A stretch of 64,000 nt of DNA from Pseudoalteromonas sp. A601 (lineage in GTDB: Bacteria; Pseudomonadota; Gammaproteobacteria; Enterobacterales; Alteromonadaceae), in assembly GCF_002165575.1 (NCBI RefSeq), contig NZ_MXQF01000002.1, positions 186,001 through 250,000 of the forward strand. Reading direction: 5' to 3'. Position numbers and translations under genes: made by a program. Positions 11,129-20,739 of the stretch are shown here, piece after piece. Under the pieces are notes generated by a model. The model saw only the letters and a list, made by a program, of their open reading frames with translations. It was not told where the DNA came from and ran no database searches. How positions within the stretch are numbered: the first letter of the stretch is position 1; each line of letters starts with the position of its first letter.

Positions 11129-12935
11129 CGTCTTCGCCCTTTACGTATGCCATTGCATCTTTATCTGGCGCTACGTTTAAAATTCTTAGTGAGTTAGAGA
11201 TTATCTCGGCAAATGCAGGTCCTGCTGTTGCACCGCCATAATAAACATCTCCACCGGGCTCATTGATCAATACCACCACTGCTAAACGTGGATTACTTGC
11301 TGGCGCCAAGCCTGCAAAATAGCCAACATATTCATCGCCATAACCACCCACAGCGGCTTTTTTAGAGGTACCTGTTTTACCTGCAGCACGATAACCATCA
11401 ACCTTTACGCGCCTAGCTGTACCACCTTCATCAAATACGCTTTCCATCATATGAACCACAGCTTCAACATCTTGCTGCTGAAAGATTCGTTCACCTTCAG
11501 GAATGCCATCTTGTTTTAAGATCGTGAGTGGGCGATTCACACCACCAGCACCTAACATCGCATAAAACCGCGCCATTTGAGCAGTACTTACGGCAAGATT
11601 ATAGCCAAACGATAGTGCTGCAATTTCATGATCAGACCAGCGACGGTTTGGATAAAATAGCCCACTACTCTCGCCAACCATACCTGTACCACTGTCACTA
11701 CCAAAGCCTACTTTTTGATATAAACCTACAAAGTAATCTTTAGGGACTGTTTGGCTTATTTTGGTCACGCCCATATTGCTTGAGTATTTTAAAATCTCAC
11801 GCAGAGTCATTTCACCATGGTTACGCGTATCTTGTACTAAGCTGCCACCTAAACGCATCCAGCCTGGGTAAGTATCGACCTTGTCATCCGGTTGGATTGT
11901 GCCGTAGTCTAATCCAGCCAAAATGGCTAGAGGCTTAACGGTTGAGCCCGGTTCAAACAAATCGGTTATTGCGCGGTTGCGACGTTTATGTGGGGCAGCA
12001 TCATTTAAGTTGTTCGGATTAAATGAAGGGCTATTGACCATTGCTAGTACTTCGCCAGTTTTAACATCAATCACCATGGCAGAGCCCGAAGTGGCTTTAT
12101 AAGTTAACACCGCTGATTTAACAGCTTTATAAGCAATAGCTTGAATACGTTGATCTATACTTAATTGGATATTTTCAGGCTCTACACGTTCACGTTCGTC
12201 AAGCACTTCTACTTCACGGCCTCTAGCATCTTTACGAATAGTGCGCCGGCCTTCTTCGCCTGTAAGCGCATTTTCGTACAGTTTTTCGATACCTTCTATT
12301 CCTTTACCATCAATATTGGTAAAGCCAAGAACATGAGCTGTTACTTCGCCAGCTGGGTAGTAACGTTTTGACTCATCCAGTAAGTGAATACCAGGTAGAC
12401 GTAAGTCCCCTATGTAATTAGCTACGGCAGGTGTAACTTGACGCTTTAAATAGACAAAGCGACGGCTGGCATCATTACGTAAACGGCTGTCGATTTTGTT
12501 CGGCTCAATCCGTAGCACATCAGCGAGTTCTCGCCAACGAAGATCGTTTTGATAGTATTGTGCCACTCGTTGTTCAAGTAAAGGGGTGTTCTGTGCTAAT
12601 GCTTTATGATCTTCGCCATTTCTACGAGCTTGTTTTAATACTTTAGATACCAAAGATTTATGTAGTGCTTTTGGATCAGCATACACGCTTACAACTGGAA
12701 CACTTACAGCAAGTTCTTTACCGTGACGGTCAAATATCATTCCGCGTTGAACATGTAGTTTTTCAACTCGTACTGTCCGCTTGTTACTTTCTGAGCGCGC
12801 TTTATCTGGCTCAATAACTTGTAAATAAGCTGCCCGCGCTACCAAAGTAACAAAGACAAGCAGCACAACAGAACACACCAGCATAAAGCGCCACGTGATC
12901 AAGCTATTGACTGGTCTCTTACCTTTACTTCTCAT
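11118..12935 (-). CDS. ftsI: Septal peptidoglycan transpeptidase FtsI (PBP3)
   Basis: FtsI is the class B penicillin-binding protein that cross-links septal peptidoglycan with FtsW. A single membrane anchor is visible at about residues 13-33, then the PBP dimer domain, then the transpeptidase domain with the active-site STVK motif at about 331, SSN at about 385 and KTGTS at about 520. All three catalytic motifs are intact. Length of 605 is typical. It follows ftsL with a four-base overlap. Confidence 0.97.
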   Translation of the reverse strand: MRSKGKRPVNSLITWRFMLVCSVVLLVFVTLVARAAYLQVIEPDKARSESNKRTVRVEKLHVQRGMIFDRHGKELAVSVPVVSVYADPKALHKSLVSKVLKQARRNGEDHKALAQNTPLLEQRVAQYYQNDLRWRELADVLRIEPNKIDSRLRNDASRRFVYLKRQVTPAVANYIGDLRLPGIHLLDESKRYYPAGEVTAHVLGFTNIDGKGIEGIEKLYENALTGEEGRRTIRKDARGREVEVLDERERVEPENIQLSIDQRIQAIAYKAVKSAVLTYKATSGSAMVIDVKTGEVLAMVNSPSFNPNNLNDAAPHKRRNRAITDLFEPGSTVKPLAILAGLDYGTIQPDDKVDTYPGWMRLGGSLVQDTRNHGEMTLREILKYSSNMGVTKISQTVPKDYFVGLYQKVGFGSDSGTGMVGESSGLFYPNRRWSDHEIAALSFGYNLAVSTAQMARFYAMLGAGGVNRPLTILKQDGIPEGERIFQQQDVEAVVHMMESVFDEGGTARRVKVDGYRAAGKTGTSKKAAVGGYGDEYVGYFAGLAPASNPRLAVVVLINEPGGDVYYGGATAGPAFAEIISNSLRILNVAPDKDAMAYVKGEDDGA

Positions 12936-13258
12936 GGCAGTATTATCACCTGTTCATCTTGGCTAGTAGGCCGTTTCATCTCAAGTTGCATAGTGGCAAT
13001 TTCTTCAATGCGCGCATGCTGTGAATAAAATTCTTCTTCTACGAGTAAATAACGCCATTCAAGATCAAGCTCATCCCGCTCTTGCAGCAGTTGATCTTGC
13101 TCAATTAACTTTTGGCGAGCTAAATGGGTAATTTGCACAACGCTCAAACTTGATGCGAATATCACAACCAATAAGGCCGAGGTTAGCTTATTTGCTCCTA
13201 GGCCTTTGATAATCTCTAAAAATAAATTGGGCTGACGATGATTCGCTTTTGCCTTCAT
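12932..13258 (-). CDS. ftsL: Cell division protein FtsL
   Basis: FtsL is a small bitopic protein that forms a periplasmic coiled coil with FtsB and binds FtsQ. The 108-residue product has one membrane segment at about residues 24-44 and then a heptad-like region ([19 protein letters not shown]). Identification rests on this architecture and the fixed position between rsmH and ftsI, since FtsL sequences diverge quickly. It overlaps both neighbours by four bases. Confidence 0.93.
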   Translation of the reverse strand: MKAKANHRQPNLFLEIIKGLGANKLTSALLVVIFASSLSVVQITHLARQKLIEQDQLLQERDELDLEWRYLLVEEEFYSQHARIEEIATMQLEMKRPTSQDEQVIILP

Positions 13259-14193
13259 CCCAGCCTCTGCGCAACCCTAAGTACTGAACTACGCGAACGT
13301 GGATTACGTTCAATTTCACCTTTGCTTGGCTTAATAGCTTTACCCACTGCTTTTAACGTTAGGTCTTTATTTATTTGTGCTTCAGTTAAAGGCAGACCTC
13401 TGGGTAATGCTGCTCCCTTACTCTGTTTTTTAATGAACTGTTTAACAATGCGATCTTCAAGCGAGTGAAATGAAATAACAACGAGTCGCCCGCCTGGTTT
13501 TAATACATTGATCGCTGCTTGCAATGCGGTTTGAATCTCTTCAAGTTCACTATTGATATAGATACGAATAGCTTGGAATGTTCGAGTCGCAGGGTGCTTA
13601 AACTTATCTTTTACTGGCACCGCTTCATCAACTAAATCAGCTAACTGCTTAGTCGTAGTGATGGGTGTATGCTCACGAACCTCTAATACCTTGTGTGCTA
13701 TACGACGGCCAAACTTCTCTTCGCCGTAGGTTTTTATCACATGAGTAATATCTTCAAGCTCAGCTTCTGCGAGCCATTGCGCGGCACTTCTACCACTAGT
13801 CGGGTCCATACGCATATCGAGAGGTCCGTCTTTCATAAAACTAAAGCCTCGCTCAGCGTCATCTAGCTGTGGTGAAGACACCCCAATATCTAGCAGGATA
13901 CCATCGACTTTACCTAACAGATCGTTTTGCTGTGCGACATCGTATATATTTGAAAAACGCGTATGAGCAATGGCAAAACGGTGGTCGTTCGCAAATTTTT
14001 CAGCAGCTTTAATTGCTTGGGGATCCTGATCAATTGCCTGTAAACGGCCTGTATCTCCTAAGCGCGCTAAAATTTGCCCAGAGTGTCCGCCACGACCAAA
14101 CGTACCATCCATGTAAATACCGTCAGGCTTAATAGCAAGGGCATCGATGGTTTCGTCCATTAGCACGGATATGTGTTCAAATTGCGCTGTCAT
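13255..14193 (-). CDS. rsmH: 16S rRNA (cytosine(1402)-N(4))-methyltransferase
   Basis: RsmH (MraW) methylates N4 of C1402 in the decoding centre of 16S rRNA using S-adenosylmethionine. The SAM-binding [10 protein letters not shown] loop lies at about residues 30-39, [18 protein letters not shown] near 100 and [13 protein letters not shown] near 255 are family motifs. Length of 312 is normal. It lies 30 bases after mraZ and overlaps ftsL by four bases. Confidence 0.97.
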   Translation of the reverse strand: MTAQFEHISVLMDETIDALAIKPDGIYMDGTFGRGGHSGQILARLGDTGRLQAIDQDPQAIKAAEKFANDHRFAIAHTRFSNIYDVAQQNDLLGKVDGILLDIGVSSPQLDDAERGFSFMKDGPLDMRMDPTSGRSAAQWLAEAELEDITHVIKTYGEEKFGRRIAHKVLEVREHTPITTTKQLADLVDEAVPVKDKFKHPATRTFQAIRIYINSELEEIQTALQAAINVLKPGGRLVVISFHSLEDRIVKQFIKKQSKGAALPRGLPLTEAQINKDLTLKAVGKAIKPSKGEIERNPRSRSSVLRVAQRLG

Positions 14194-14223
14194 TAGTTAG
14201 TTTTTGCCTTTTTATTTCGCTGA

Positions 14224-14682
14224 TCAGAGTGAGAAATTATCTAAGTCAGGGCTAGATTCAAAGTCACCAAGTCTTTCTATTTCGGTGTCTTGGCGCATTT
14301 GTTCATGCCAACGCTCTTCATCCCAAATCTCAAATTTATTCATTAAACCGACCAACATTATTTTTTTACCTAAATCTGCGTGCGCACGAAGTGACGGTGC
14401 AAGTAAGATTCGGCCATTTTTGTCTAGTTGGTATTCTGTCGCGTTACCTAACAGCATGCGTTGCATGCGTCGGGCGCGTGGGTTCATATTAGAAACTTTA
14501 GCTAAGCGCTCTTCAATATCTTGCCATTGCGCAAGTGGATACAACCACAGACAAGGCTCATTAAGAGCTATTGTGCATATCACTGTGCCGAAGTCTTCAG
14601 ACAATAGAGTATCTCGGTACTTAGTCGGTACCGCAAAACGTCCTTTGTCATCCATACTAAGTGAACTCGCACCGCGAAACAT
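14224..14682 (-). CDS. mraZ: Transcriptional regulator MraZ
   Basis: MraZ is an AbrB-fold DNA-binding protein that represses its own dcw operon. The 152-residue product has two SpoVT/AbrB-like repeats, seen as MDDKGRFAVPTKYRD at about residues 10-24 and LDKNGRILLAPSLR at about 87-100, the normal family layout. It is the first gene of the dcw operon. The region just upstream carries three GTGG boxes with a 10-base period, annotated separately, which fits autorepression. Confidence 0.96.
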   Translation of the reverse strand: MFRGASSLSMDDKGRFAVPTKYRDTLLSEDFGTVICTIALNEPCLWLYPLAQWQDIEERLAKVSNMNPRARRMQRMLLGNATEYQLDKNGRILLAPSLRAHADLGKKIMLVGLMNKFEIWDEERWHEQMRQDTEIERLGDFESSPDLDNFSL

Positions 14683-14740
14683 AAAAGCCTATTTTAAATT
14701 AGTTGTTAATCCATTTAGATTAAGTTTGATCCAATTTGAT

Positions 14741-14764
14741 CCACTAAAAACCACTTTTTACCAC
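14741..14764 (-). promoter_or_regulatory. Probable MraZ operator (three GTGG repeats, 10-base spacing)
   Basis: On the plus strand CCAC occurs at 14741, 14751 and 14761, so the minus strand reads three GTGG boxes (GTGGTA, GTGGTT, GTGGAT) exactly one helical turn apart. MraZ proteins bind direct repeats of about this form and spacing upstream of mraZ. The array lies just downstream of the predicted -10, where binding would block transcription. Weaker CCA-starting units keep the same 10-base phase at 14711, 14731 and 14771. Confidence 0.75.
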
Positions 14765-14772
14765 AGTGCTCC

Positions 14773-14802
14773 AGTTTAGGGCTTGACAAGCTATTTTGTC
14801 AA
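14773..14802 (-). promoter_or_regulatory. Predicted sigma-70 promoter of the mraZ/dcw operon
   Basis: On the minus strand a perfect -35 TTGACA (14797-14802) is followed after 18 bases by TAAACT (14773-14778), a four-of-six match to the -10. The start would fall about 80 bases upstream of mraZ, right beside the GTGG array. The -35 lies inside an inverted repeat (CTTGACA...TGTCAAG), which may be coincidental or a second operator. Confidence 0.5.
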
Positions 14803-15175
14803 GTCGGCAAAATCTTATAATCCCCTGTTCAAGCCAGAAAATATAAGGGCTCACGCAAAGCTACTGAATTACGTGGGAAAAAGGGGGGAAACATAAAAAA
14901 ATATTTTTTTATGGTTTTTTAGCATGCTAGGTGGTTTAAACCGCTTAATGAATGAACAATGAATAGTAACAAAATAGAAGACATGTAAAACGGCTGGATT
15001 TGCTCGTTGTAAAATTTACTCAATCAGTCTGAAATTGTTACGCCAGAATTTTAAATGAGAAAATATTTCTTTTAAATTAAAAGTCAAAACATTGATTTTT
15101 AATAGTTTTTAAGGGTGGCATAAAGGCTGCATAGTTGAATAGACACCGAGTTTAATTATTTAAGGAAGGAATACT
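14803..15175. other. Intergenic region between mraZ and the YqjD-like gene
   Basis: About 370 bases, AT-rich, between divergent transcription units. It holds the upstream part of the mraZ promoter region, homopolymer runs around 14880-14920 and presumably the promoter of the plus-strand YqjD-like operon. A good ribosome binding site (AAGGAAGGA) precedes that gene. I see no open reading frame or structured RNA I can name. Confidence 0.5.
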
Positions 15176-15511
15176 ATGGCTACTACAACGACGAATACGA
15201 CCACATCAGCAAATAGCAAGACTGATCCAAAAACGCCACATGCTGAAGCTCCATTAACTGATAAAGCAACTTCTGCTGCTCACAACGCGGTTGACGCCTT
15301 ATCTACTCGCGCTGCAACAGCAGAGCAAAACATCCGTGAAGGTGCTAATAGCTCAGCTGAAACATTGTCAGAAAAACAGCAAATTGCGCGTGAGAAACTA
15401 AACCAATACAGTGGTAAAACCCGAAAATTTGCCGCTGAAAACCCATTAGCAACAGCGGGAATAGCTTTTGCTGCGGGTATGTTAGTTTCAGCACTAGTTC
15501 GTAATAAGTAA
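15176..15511 (+). CDS. YqjD/ElaB/DUF883-like membrane-anchored protein
   Basis: A 111-residue protein with a polar, Ala/Thr-rich N-terminal region of helical character and a single hydrophobic C-terminal segment (residues about 90-107, ATAGIAFAAGMLVSALV) ending in RNK. This C-tail anchored layout is that of the ElaB/YqjD/DUF883 family; E. coli members bind ribosomes and localise to the inner membrane in stationary phase. The start has a strong Shine-Dalgarno. It is followed at 7 and 21 bases by genes resembling YqjE and YqjK, reproducing the E. coli yqjDEK order, so the three are probably one operon. Confidence 0.75.
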   Translation: MATTTTNTTTSANSKTDPKTPHAEAPLTDKATSAAHNAVDALSTRAATAEQNIREGANSSAETLSEKQQIAREKLNQYSGKTRKFAAENPLATAGIAFAAGMLVSALVRNK

Positions 15512-15518
15512 TCTGACT

Positions 15519-15965
15519 ATGGAACATCCTACCAACTCAGGCAATAATGATCATTCAGCCACTGAGACTGCATCGCAAGGTGCAGATCAGTGGCAAGATC
15601 ATCTAGCTAAACTTGCTCAGTATGGTGAACAGATTTATCAAGATTATCGCCAGCAAGCAGGTATCTGTAAGCAGGTTGCCGCTGCCGAATGGCGCTTATC
15701 TACCCGTTCACTTGTTCTTACGATCATATTACTGGTTAGTTTTGCAGGCGGACTCGTTTTACTATGGGCCGGCCTTTTAGCAACTATTGGCTTAGCTATT
15801 TTTTCTGCAAGTCATTCCATTTGGTTAGCTGCGTTGTCATTGATAGTGATGCAACTGCTGTGCTTAGCTTGGTTATGGAAAAATATTGGTCATATAAGTC
15901 GTAAAATCGGCTTTGATAAGACTTCTCGCAGCGTCAAGCAATTATTCAATATTAACGAAGAGTAA
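15519..15965 (+). CDS. YqjE-like phage-holin-family (DUF1469-type) membrane protein
   Basis: A 148-residue protein with a hydrophilic N-terminal 60 residues, two long hydrophobic segments at about 67-95 and 100-123, and a basic C-terminal tail. The two-helix hairpin layout and the position between a YqjD-like and a YqjK-like gene point to the YqjE/holin superfamily III group. No lysis role is implied; the E. coli homologue is an uncharacterised stress-induced inner-membrane protein. Confidence 0.65.
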   Translation: MEHPTNSGNNDHSATETASQGADQWQDHLAKLAQYGEQIYQDYRQQAGICKQVAAAEWRLSTRSLVLTIILLVSFAGGLVLLWAGLLATIGLAIFSASHSIWLAALSLIVMQLLCLAWLWKNIGHISRKIGFDKTSRSVKQLFNINEE

Positions 15966-15986
15966 ATCTGTGTATTAAGGATAGCC

Positions 15987-16244
15987 ATGTTCATTGATTA
16001 TTTTATTCATAAACCCCAAAGCAAGGTCGACCAACTCAGTACCGAAATGGATACCTTAGATGAATTAAAACGCCAACATCAACAAGCATTTAAATACAGG
16101 TTAAAACGCTTTACCGTCTCTAAGGCAGGTTTAGCCAGTGCCTTCACGGCAGGCGCAGGTTACCAAGCTTTAAAATCGAATGAGAACTCAACTGGTGTTA
16201 TCAGTACTGTGGGTAAATTCACTTGGCTTTTGCGCTTACTGTAA
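15987..16244 (+). CDS. Small YqjK-like protein
   Basis: An 85-residue basic protein with a helical N-terminal part rich in Lys, Arg and Gln (about residues 20-45), an Ala/Gly-rich middle (LASAFTAGAGYQAL) and a short hydrophobic C-terminus (TVGKFTWLLRLL). Sequence similarity to YqjK is weak by eye; the call rests mainly on the yqjDEK-like order and the short 21-base spacing. Function is unknown. Confidence 0.5.
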   Translation: MFIDYFIHKPQSKVDQLSTEMDTLDELKRQHQQAFKYRLKRFTVSKAGLASAFTAGAGYQALKSNENSTGVISTVGKFTWLLRLL

Positions 16245-16539
16245 TAATTAAAGCCCCAATAGAGCAAAACTGATTACGACATGATAAATCAAAGAAGTCT
16301 TTAACCCATAAATCCGAGTGCACGATCAACTTATGCTTATCTATAAATGCATAGCTTTCCAACGGATATATTGTTACTAATATTCTCTTATAGTTAAATA
16401 AAAATGCCTCATACTTTAATCACACTCTTTAAAAAGCCCTGTGGATAAAACAGTTTATTACATTCGGTTACACCAAAAGTGCTATAACCTTATTAAAAGC
16501 ATGGTTTTTTAGTGAGTTATTGACTACAATTTGGTCCAA

Positions 16540-19500
16540 ATGTTAAGAGTAAAGAGTGTCGTCATTTTATCATCATCATTACAAGAGCGTCTTTATCGTT
16601 TATTCGTCTTATTAAGCTTACCCGGCGTTGTAGTAATTCTATTTAGTCTTTGGCATGCAAAAGAAAATGTGCTCAAAGAAAGCCGTTTGCAAGCATTAGC
16701 TATTGCAGAACAGTTAGCGGCGCAACAAACAAGCTTACTCGATGAGATTGAACATTTTACTGTAGAGCTTGCACAACTAGACGCTTTTACGGCTCCGTTA
16801 CAGTCTGGTTGTCCGCCTTACCTCGAAAAAATACAGTCTCTTAATCCTGAAATTGCAAATATCGGTATTATTAACCTTAAGGGTCAACCGCAATGTTTAC
16901 TAAGCGGAATGAATAAAGATATCAATATCTCAGATCGCCAGTACTACATCAACGCACTCGAAACTCAAAGTTTTGCTATAGGTTTTTTTCAAAAAGATCG
17001 AAGTTTAGGTACACATACAGTCAATTTCGCATACCCGCTGCTCGACACTCAACAGACCCCATATGGCGCAGTCGTTACTGTAATCACTTTAGATTGGTGG
17101 AGTAAAAAGCTAGCCAACTTTCGCTTACCTGATGGAGCTATAGCCGTTATCACCGATAACCACAACCGTATTGTTGCTAATTCAAATCATGATAGTGACA
17201 TGTTTGGTCAAAGCATAAACCAGTATGGATTTAGCGATAGCACTTCAGGTGTGAGTAACATTGTTGATTTTAAAAACAAAAGCTATGTAATTCATAGTCA
17301 GCAAATGTATAGGGATAACGTTAATAATTCACTTAATGTTTATGTTGCTATTCCTTTTAACGCGCCAATAGGTAAAGCGAATCAATTATTTTTTAATACT
17401 CTGCTCGCTTTTATCCTGATGATAGTTCTACTTTGCATTTTTGCCCGTATACAATTAAAACAAGTCGTATTAACCCCCTTAGCACGCTTAACTACAGCAA
17501 TACAAGACCTTGCAAAAGGTGATTTACCCAAACAATTTAGCCTTAAAAGTGAAGAGCTTAATAATTTATATAAACATTTTGAATATATGGCTCAAACTCG
17601 TTTAGCTTCTGAAGCACACATAAAACGGCAGCACGACGAGCTTAACGCCTTATTAAGTGCTCTACCCGATATTTATATTCGTATCAATATCCATGGTAAT
17701 GTACTTAATTTAGGAGGCCAATCCTCCAAGCTAAATAGCCCTTTGAAAGTGCGAGAAAAATTGCATTTACGAGATCTGCTTGATGAAGAAGCTAGTAAGC
17801 AAATACTAAAAAAATTACCCACACAAAATGATACTGCACAATTTGAGGTAGTTCAAAGTACCCCTAGTACTAAGCATATATACGAAGTCAGGATCAGCGC
17901 TAAACAAACCAGTAATGAATACACTATTGTATTACAAGATATCAGCCAGAGAAAAAAAGCCGAACATGCCTCAAATTTAGCCTCTTTAGTTTACGCTAAT
18001 AGTAGTGAGGGCATGGTTATTACCGATCCTAATGCAATTATATTAGATGTTAATCCCGCATTTTGTGATTTAACCCAGTATCGTAAAGATGAAGTATTAG
18101 GGAAGCCAATATCAATTCTTAGTTCAGGCAATCACAAAAAAGTCTTTTATAAAAAAATGTGGCAAGCAATAGAAGAAACAGGCCGCTGGCAAGGAGAAGT
18201 CATCAACCGACGTAAAAATGGCGAGCTATTTACCGAATGGTTAACCATAGACACTGTTTATGATGAACATTACCAACCTCATCGTAGGGTTGCTATTTTT
18301 ACTGATATTACAGAGAAAAAAGAAGCCGATGAACTTATTTGGCATCAAACCCACTTTGATCATTTAACGAACTTGCCCAACAGAATTGAATTAAAAGAGC
18401 GTTTAAATCAACGTTTAGCTAGCAACGTTAGCGTAAATGAACCTCTGGTGGTCATGTTACTTGATCTTGATCACTTTAAAGATATTAATGACACTCTAGG
18501 ACATTTTTATGGTGATAAGCTTTTAAAATTAATCGCTCAAAGGTTACTCGATAGCATCAGCGATATTGAGTTTATTGCCCGTATTGGTGGTGATGAGTTT
18601 GTTATAGTACATTCCAAATTGATCAGCGAAGAGCACATTAAAAAAGTTGCCCAAGATGTACTTGATGCCATGTCAGCATCCTTTAAATTAGAAGGTGAAG
18701 AAGTTTATATTGCAGCAAGTATCGGTATTGCTATTGCTCCTAATGATGGAGATAGCTGTGAACAATTACTTAAAGCAGCCGATCAAGCAATGTTTCAAGC
18801 TAAACAAAATGGCCGTAATTGTTATAAGTTTTTCAATGTAGATTTACGAGAGCAAGCGCAAGCTAGAATGGCTCTATTAAAGGATATGCGCCACGGCATA
18901 GAACGACAAGAGTTTGACTTGTATTACCAGCCAATTGTAAGTCTTGATACCGGTAAAACACATAAAGCCGAAGCCCTTATACGCTGGCAACACCCAAGTA
19001 AGGGCCTAATAAGCCCCGTGCAATTCATACCTTTAGCTGAAGAGTCTCGATACATAAATCCATTGGGTCAATTTGTTTTTACTACCGCAATAGACACGCT
19101 AAAAACGTTGAGATCACAAATCGATAAGGATTTTCAATTAAGTATTAACGTATCACCCGTGCAATTTAGTTGTTTAGATAGCGGCATTGATGAATGGCCT
19201 GAACTATTAAAGAGTGCTGATTTACCACTTAGTGCCATAGTGGCTGAAATAACTGAAGGATTAATGATCACACCTGAGCCGCTTACTCAAAAACGTCTTA
19301 AAACGTTAGAACGCTCAGGAATGGAGCTTGCACTTGATGACTTTGGCACGGGTTATTCATCCCTTGCTTACTTACAGCAAATGGATGCTGACTATCTAAA
19401 AATTGATAAATGCTTTGTTGATAACATAAAAGTAGGTAATCAAGAGCTTGCCCTATGCAAAGCAATTATTACAATGGCTCATCAATTTAACTTAAAAGTT

Positions 19501-19629
19501 ATTGCAGAGGGTATCGAAACCCAAGAGCAACACCACTTATTACTCAAACTTGGGTGCGACTACGGCCAAGGTTACTTATTTTCTAAGCCACTTCCAAAAG
19601 CTGAGTTCTTAACACTGCTAAATAACTAA
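16540..19629 (+). CDS. Membrane dCACHE-HAMP-PAS-PAS-GGDEF-EAL cyclic-di-GMP enzyme
   Basis: A large inner-membrane sensor of about 1029 residues. In order: membrane segment near residues 15-37, a periplasmic dCACHE-type sensor at about 55-270 (ISDRQYYINAL motif), a second membrane segment near 287-307, HAMP, two PAS domains (about 360-470 and 480-600), GGDEF at about 600-770 and EAL at about 785-1025. The cyclase signature is RIGGDEF, intact, but the product-inhibition RxxD site five residues before it is absent. The EAL half has EALIRW, the DDFGTGYSSL motif, the KIDK lysine and the AEGIET segment, so it should be a working phosphodiesterase. A TTG nine bases upstream is the alternative start; neither has a good ribosome binding site. 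Confidence 0.88.
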   Translation: MLRVKSVVILSSSLQERLYRLFVLLSLPGVVVILFSLWHAKENVLKESRLQALAIAEQLAAQQTSLLDEIEHFTVELAQLDAFTAPLQSGCPPYLEKIQSLNPEIANIGIINLKGQPQCLLSGMNKDINISDRQYYINALETQSFAIGFFQKDRSLGTHTVNFAYPLLDTQQTPYGAVVTVITLDWWSKKLANFRLPDGAIAVITDNHNRIVANSNHDSDMFGQSINQYGFSDSTSGVSNIVDFKNKSYVIHSQQMYRDNVNNSLNVYVAIPFNAPIGKANQLFFNTLLAFILMIVLLCIFARIQLKQVVLTPLARLTTAIQDLAKGDLPKQFSLKSEELNNLYKHFEYMAQTRLASEAHIKRQHDELNALLSALPDIYIRINIHGNVLNLGGQSSKLNSPLKVREKLHLRDLLDEEASKQILKKLPTQNDTAQFEVVQSTPSTKHIYEVRISAKQTSNEYTIVLQDISQRKKAEHASNLASLVYANSSEGMVITDPNAIILDVNPAFCDLTQYRKDEVLGKPISILSSGNHKKVFYKKMWQAIEETGRWQGEVINRRKNGELFTEWLTIDTVYDEHYQPHRRVAIFTDITEKKEADELIWHQTHFDHLTNLPNRIELKERLNQRLASNVSVNEPLVVMLLDLDHFKDINDTLGHFYGDKLLKLIAQRLLDSISDIEFIARIGGDEFVIVHSKLISEEHIKKVAQDVLDAMSASFKLEGEEVYIAASIGIAIAPNDGDSCEQLLKAADQAMFQAKQNGRNCYKFFNVDLREQAQARMALLKDMRHGIERQEFDLYYQPIVSLDTGKTHKAEALIRWQHPSKGLISPVQFIPLAEESRYINPLGQFVFTTAIDTLKTLRSQIDKDFQLSINVSPVQFSCLDSGIDEWPELLKSADLPLSAIVAEITEGLMITPEPLTQKRLKTLERSGMELALDDFGTGYSSLAYLQQMDADYLKIDKCFVDNIKVGNQELALCKAIITMAHQFNLKVIAEGIETQEQHHLLLKLGCDYGQGYLFSKPLPKAEFLTLLNN

Positions 19630-19639
19630 CTTGCTAACT

Positions 19640-20659
19640 TTAGTGATCTTCATCGTCTATTTGTTGCTGCTTACTCGTTAGTTCGTCAGCAACAAAAGCA
19701 CCACGCTCACCGCGTTTTTTTGCTTTACCTTTGGTACTATCTTGCATGGTTTGTTGCTCAATACTGGCATTTAATGCAGCACCAAAAATGATGATGTATG
19801 CACTTAAATACAACCACATGAGCATAATTACCACCCCACCTATTGAACCATACGTTTCATTATATGAAGCGAATGTAGCAACATAAAATGAGAAACCAAG
19901 TGACGCAACAATCCATAATATAGTTGCCAATAATGAACCTGGTGTCACCCATCGCCATTTAGCTGCTCGCCTGTGAGGCGCGTAACGATATAGGCAAGCC
20001 AACGCAAAATTAAAAATAAATGCGAGCAGCGGCCAAGATATCAATTGAATAATGAGATCAATACTTTGAGTAAAGCCAACTAAATTAAGTACAATCGGCA
20101 AAATACCAATAATAAGTAACGCTGCAACAGCAACTGTAACTGCACCGACTGAAAAAATAAATCGAAAGAGTAGAGCTATAAAAAACTGACGCTTATTATC
20201 TTCATGATAAGTAATGTTACATGCAGTGATCAGCGCTTGACTACCTTTACTGCTACTCCAAACCGCTAATAATACAGTACTTAAAGCACTAAAACTCAAT
20301 GATGCTTGTGACTTTTGACTCACCGCAGTGACTTGCTCAAGTACTATTTCACTGGTGCTTGGTGGTAACAAGGTGATGAATTTACTCAATAGAGCCGATA
20401 TATCAGCTGGTGACGCAAAATAAGCATAAACAGAAACTAAAGCTGCAATTGCCGGAAAAATAGCAAGTAATGCATAAAATGCCACACCCGCGGCAACAAA
20501 AGATAAATTATCTTGCGCAAGGCTTGTATAAACGCGCTTACAAATACTCCACCAACCCCGCAATGGGATTTCATTTGGCTTGTTAGCTTGATAACCATAT
20601 TGACTTTGTGGCATTTGAGAACTCTGAATTATCGTTATGTAATCTTTTAGATATAGCAA
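19640..20659 (-). CDS. YihY/BrkB (UPF0761) family inner membrane protein
   Basis: A polytopic protein with about six membrane segments and the family features AAGVAFYALLAIFPAIAALVSVYAYF near residue 56 and ATFASYNETYGSIGGVVIMLMWLYLSAYII near 260. Despite older names (RNase BN, BrkB) no enzymatic function is established for the family. The C-terminus is charged (GKAKKRGERGAF). The long start gives 339 residues; an internal ATG ending at 20614 (protein starting MPQSQYGYQ) is equally possible. It converges on the cyclic-di-GMP gene with only ten bases between the stops. Confidence 0.85.
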   Translation of the reverse strand: MLYLKDYITIIQSSQMPQSQYGYQANKPNEIPLRGWWSICKRVYTSLAQDNLSFVAAGVAFYALLAIFPAIAALVSVYAYFASPADISALLSKFITLLPPSTSEIVLEQVTAVSQKSQASLSFSALSTVLLAVWSSSKGSQALITACNITYHEDNKRQFFIALLFRFIFSVGAVTVAVAALLIIGILPIVLNLVGFTQSIDLIIQLISWPLLAFIFNFALACLYRYAPHRRAAKWRWVTPGSLLATILWIVASLGFSFYVATFASYNETYGSIGGVVIMLMWLYLSAYIIIFGAALNASIEQQTMQDSTKGKAKKRGERGAFVADELTSKQQQIDDEDH

Positions 20660-20739
20660 TCAGCTTGCCAATACAGTATGGCCTTCGACTTGCATTAAGA
20701 AACTGAGATGGAGAGTGTAGAACGCATCAGGAAAAATCC

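Noticed and set aside
15519..15965. Holin family call taken as evidence for a prophage
   Set aside because: The gene sits in a YqjDEK-like chromosomal operon with no phage structural, lysis or integrase genes nearby.
16531..16539. TTG start nine bases upstream for the GGDEF-EAL gene
   Set aside because: TTG is a rarer start and has no better ribosome binding site than the ATG at 16540, so the ATG was used.
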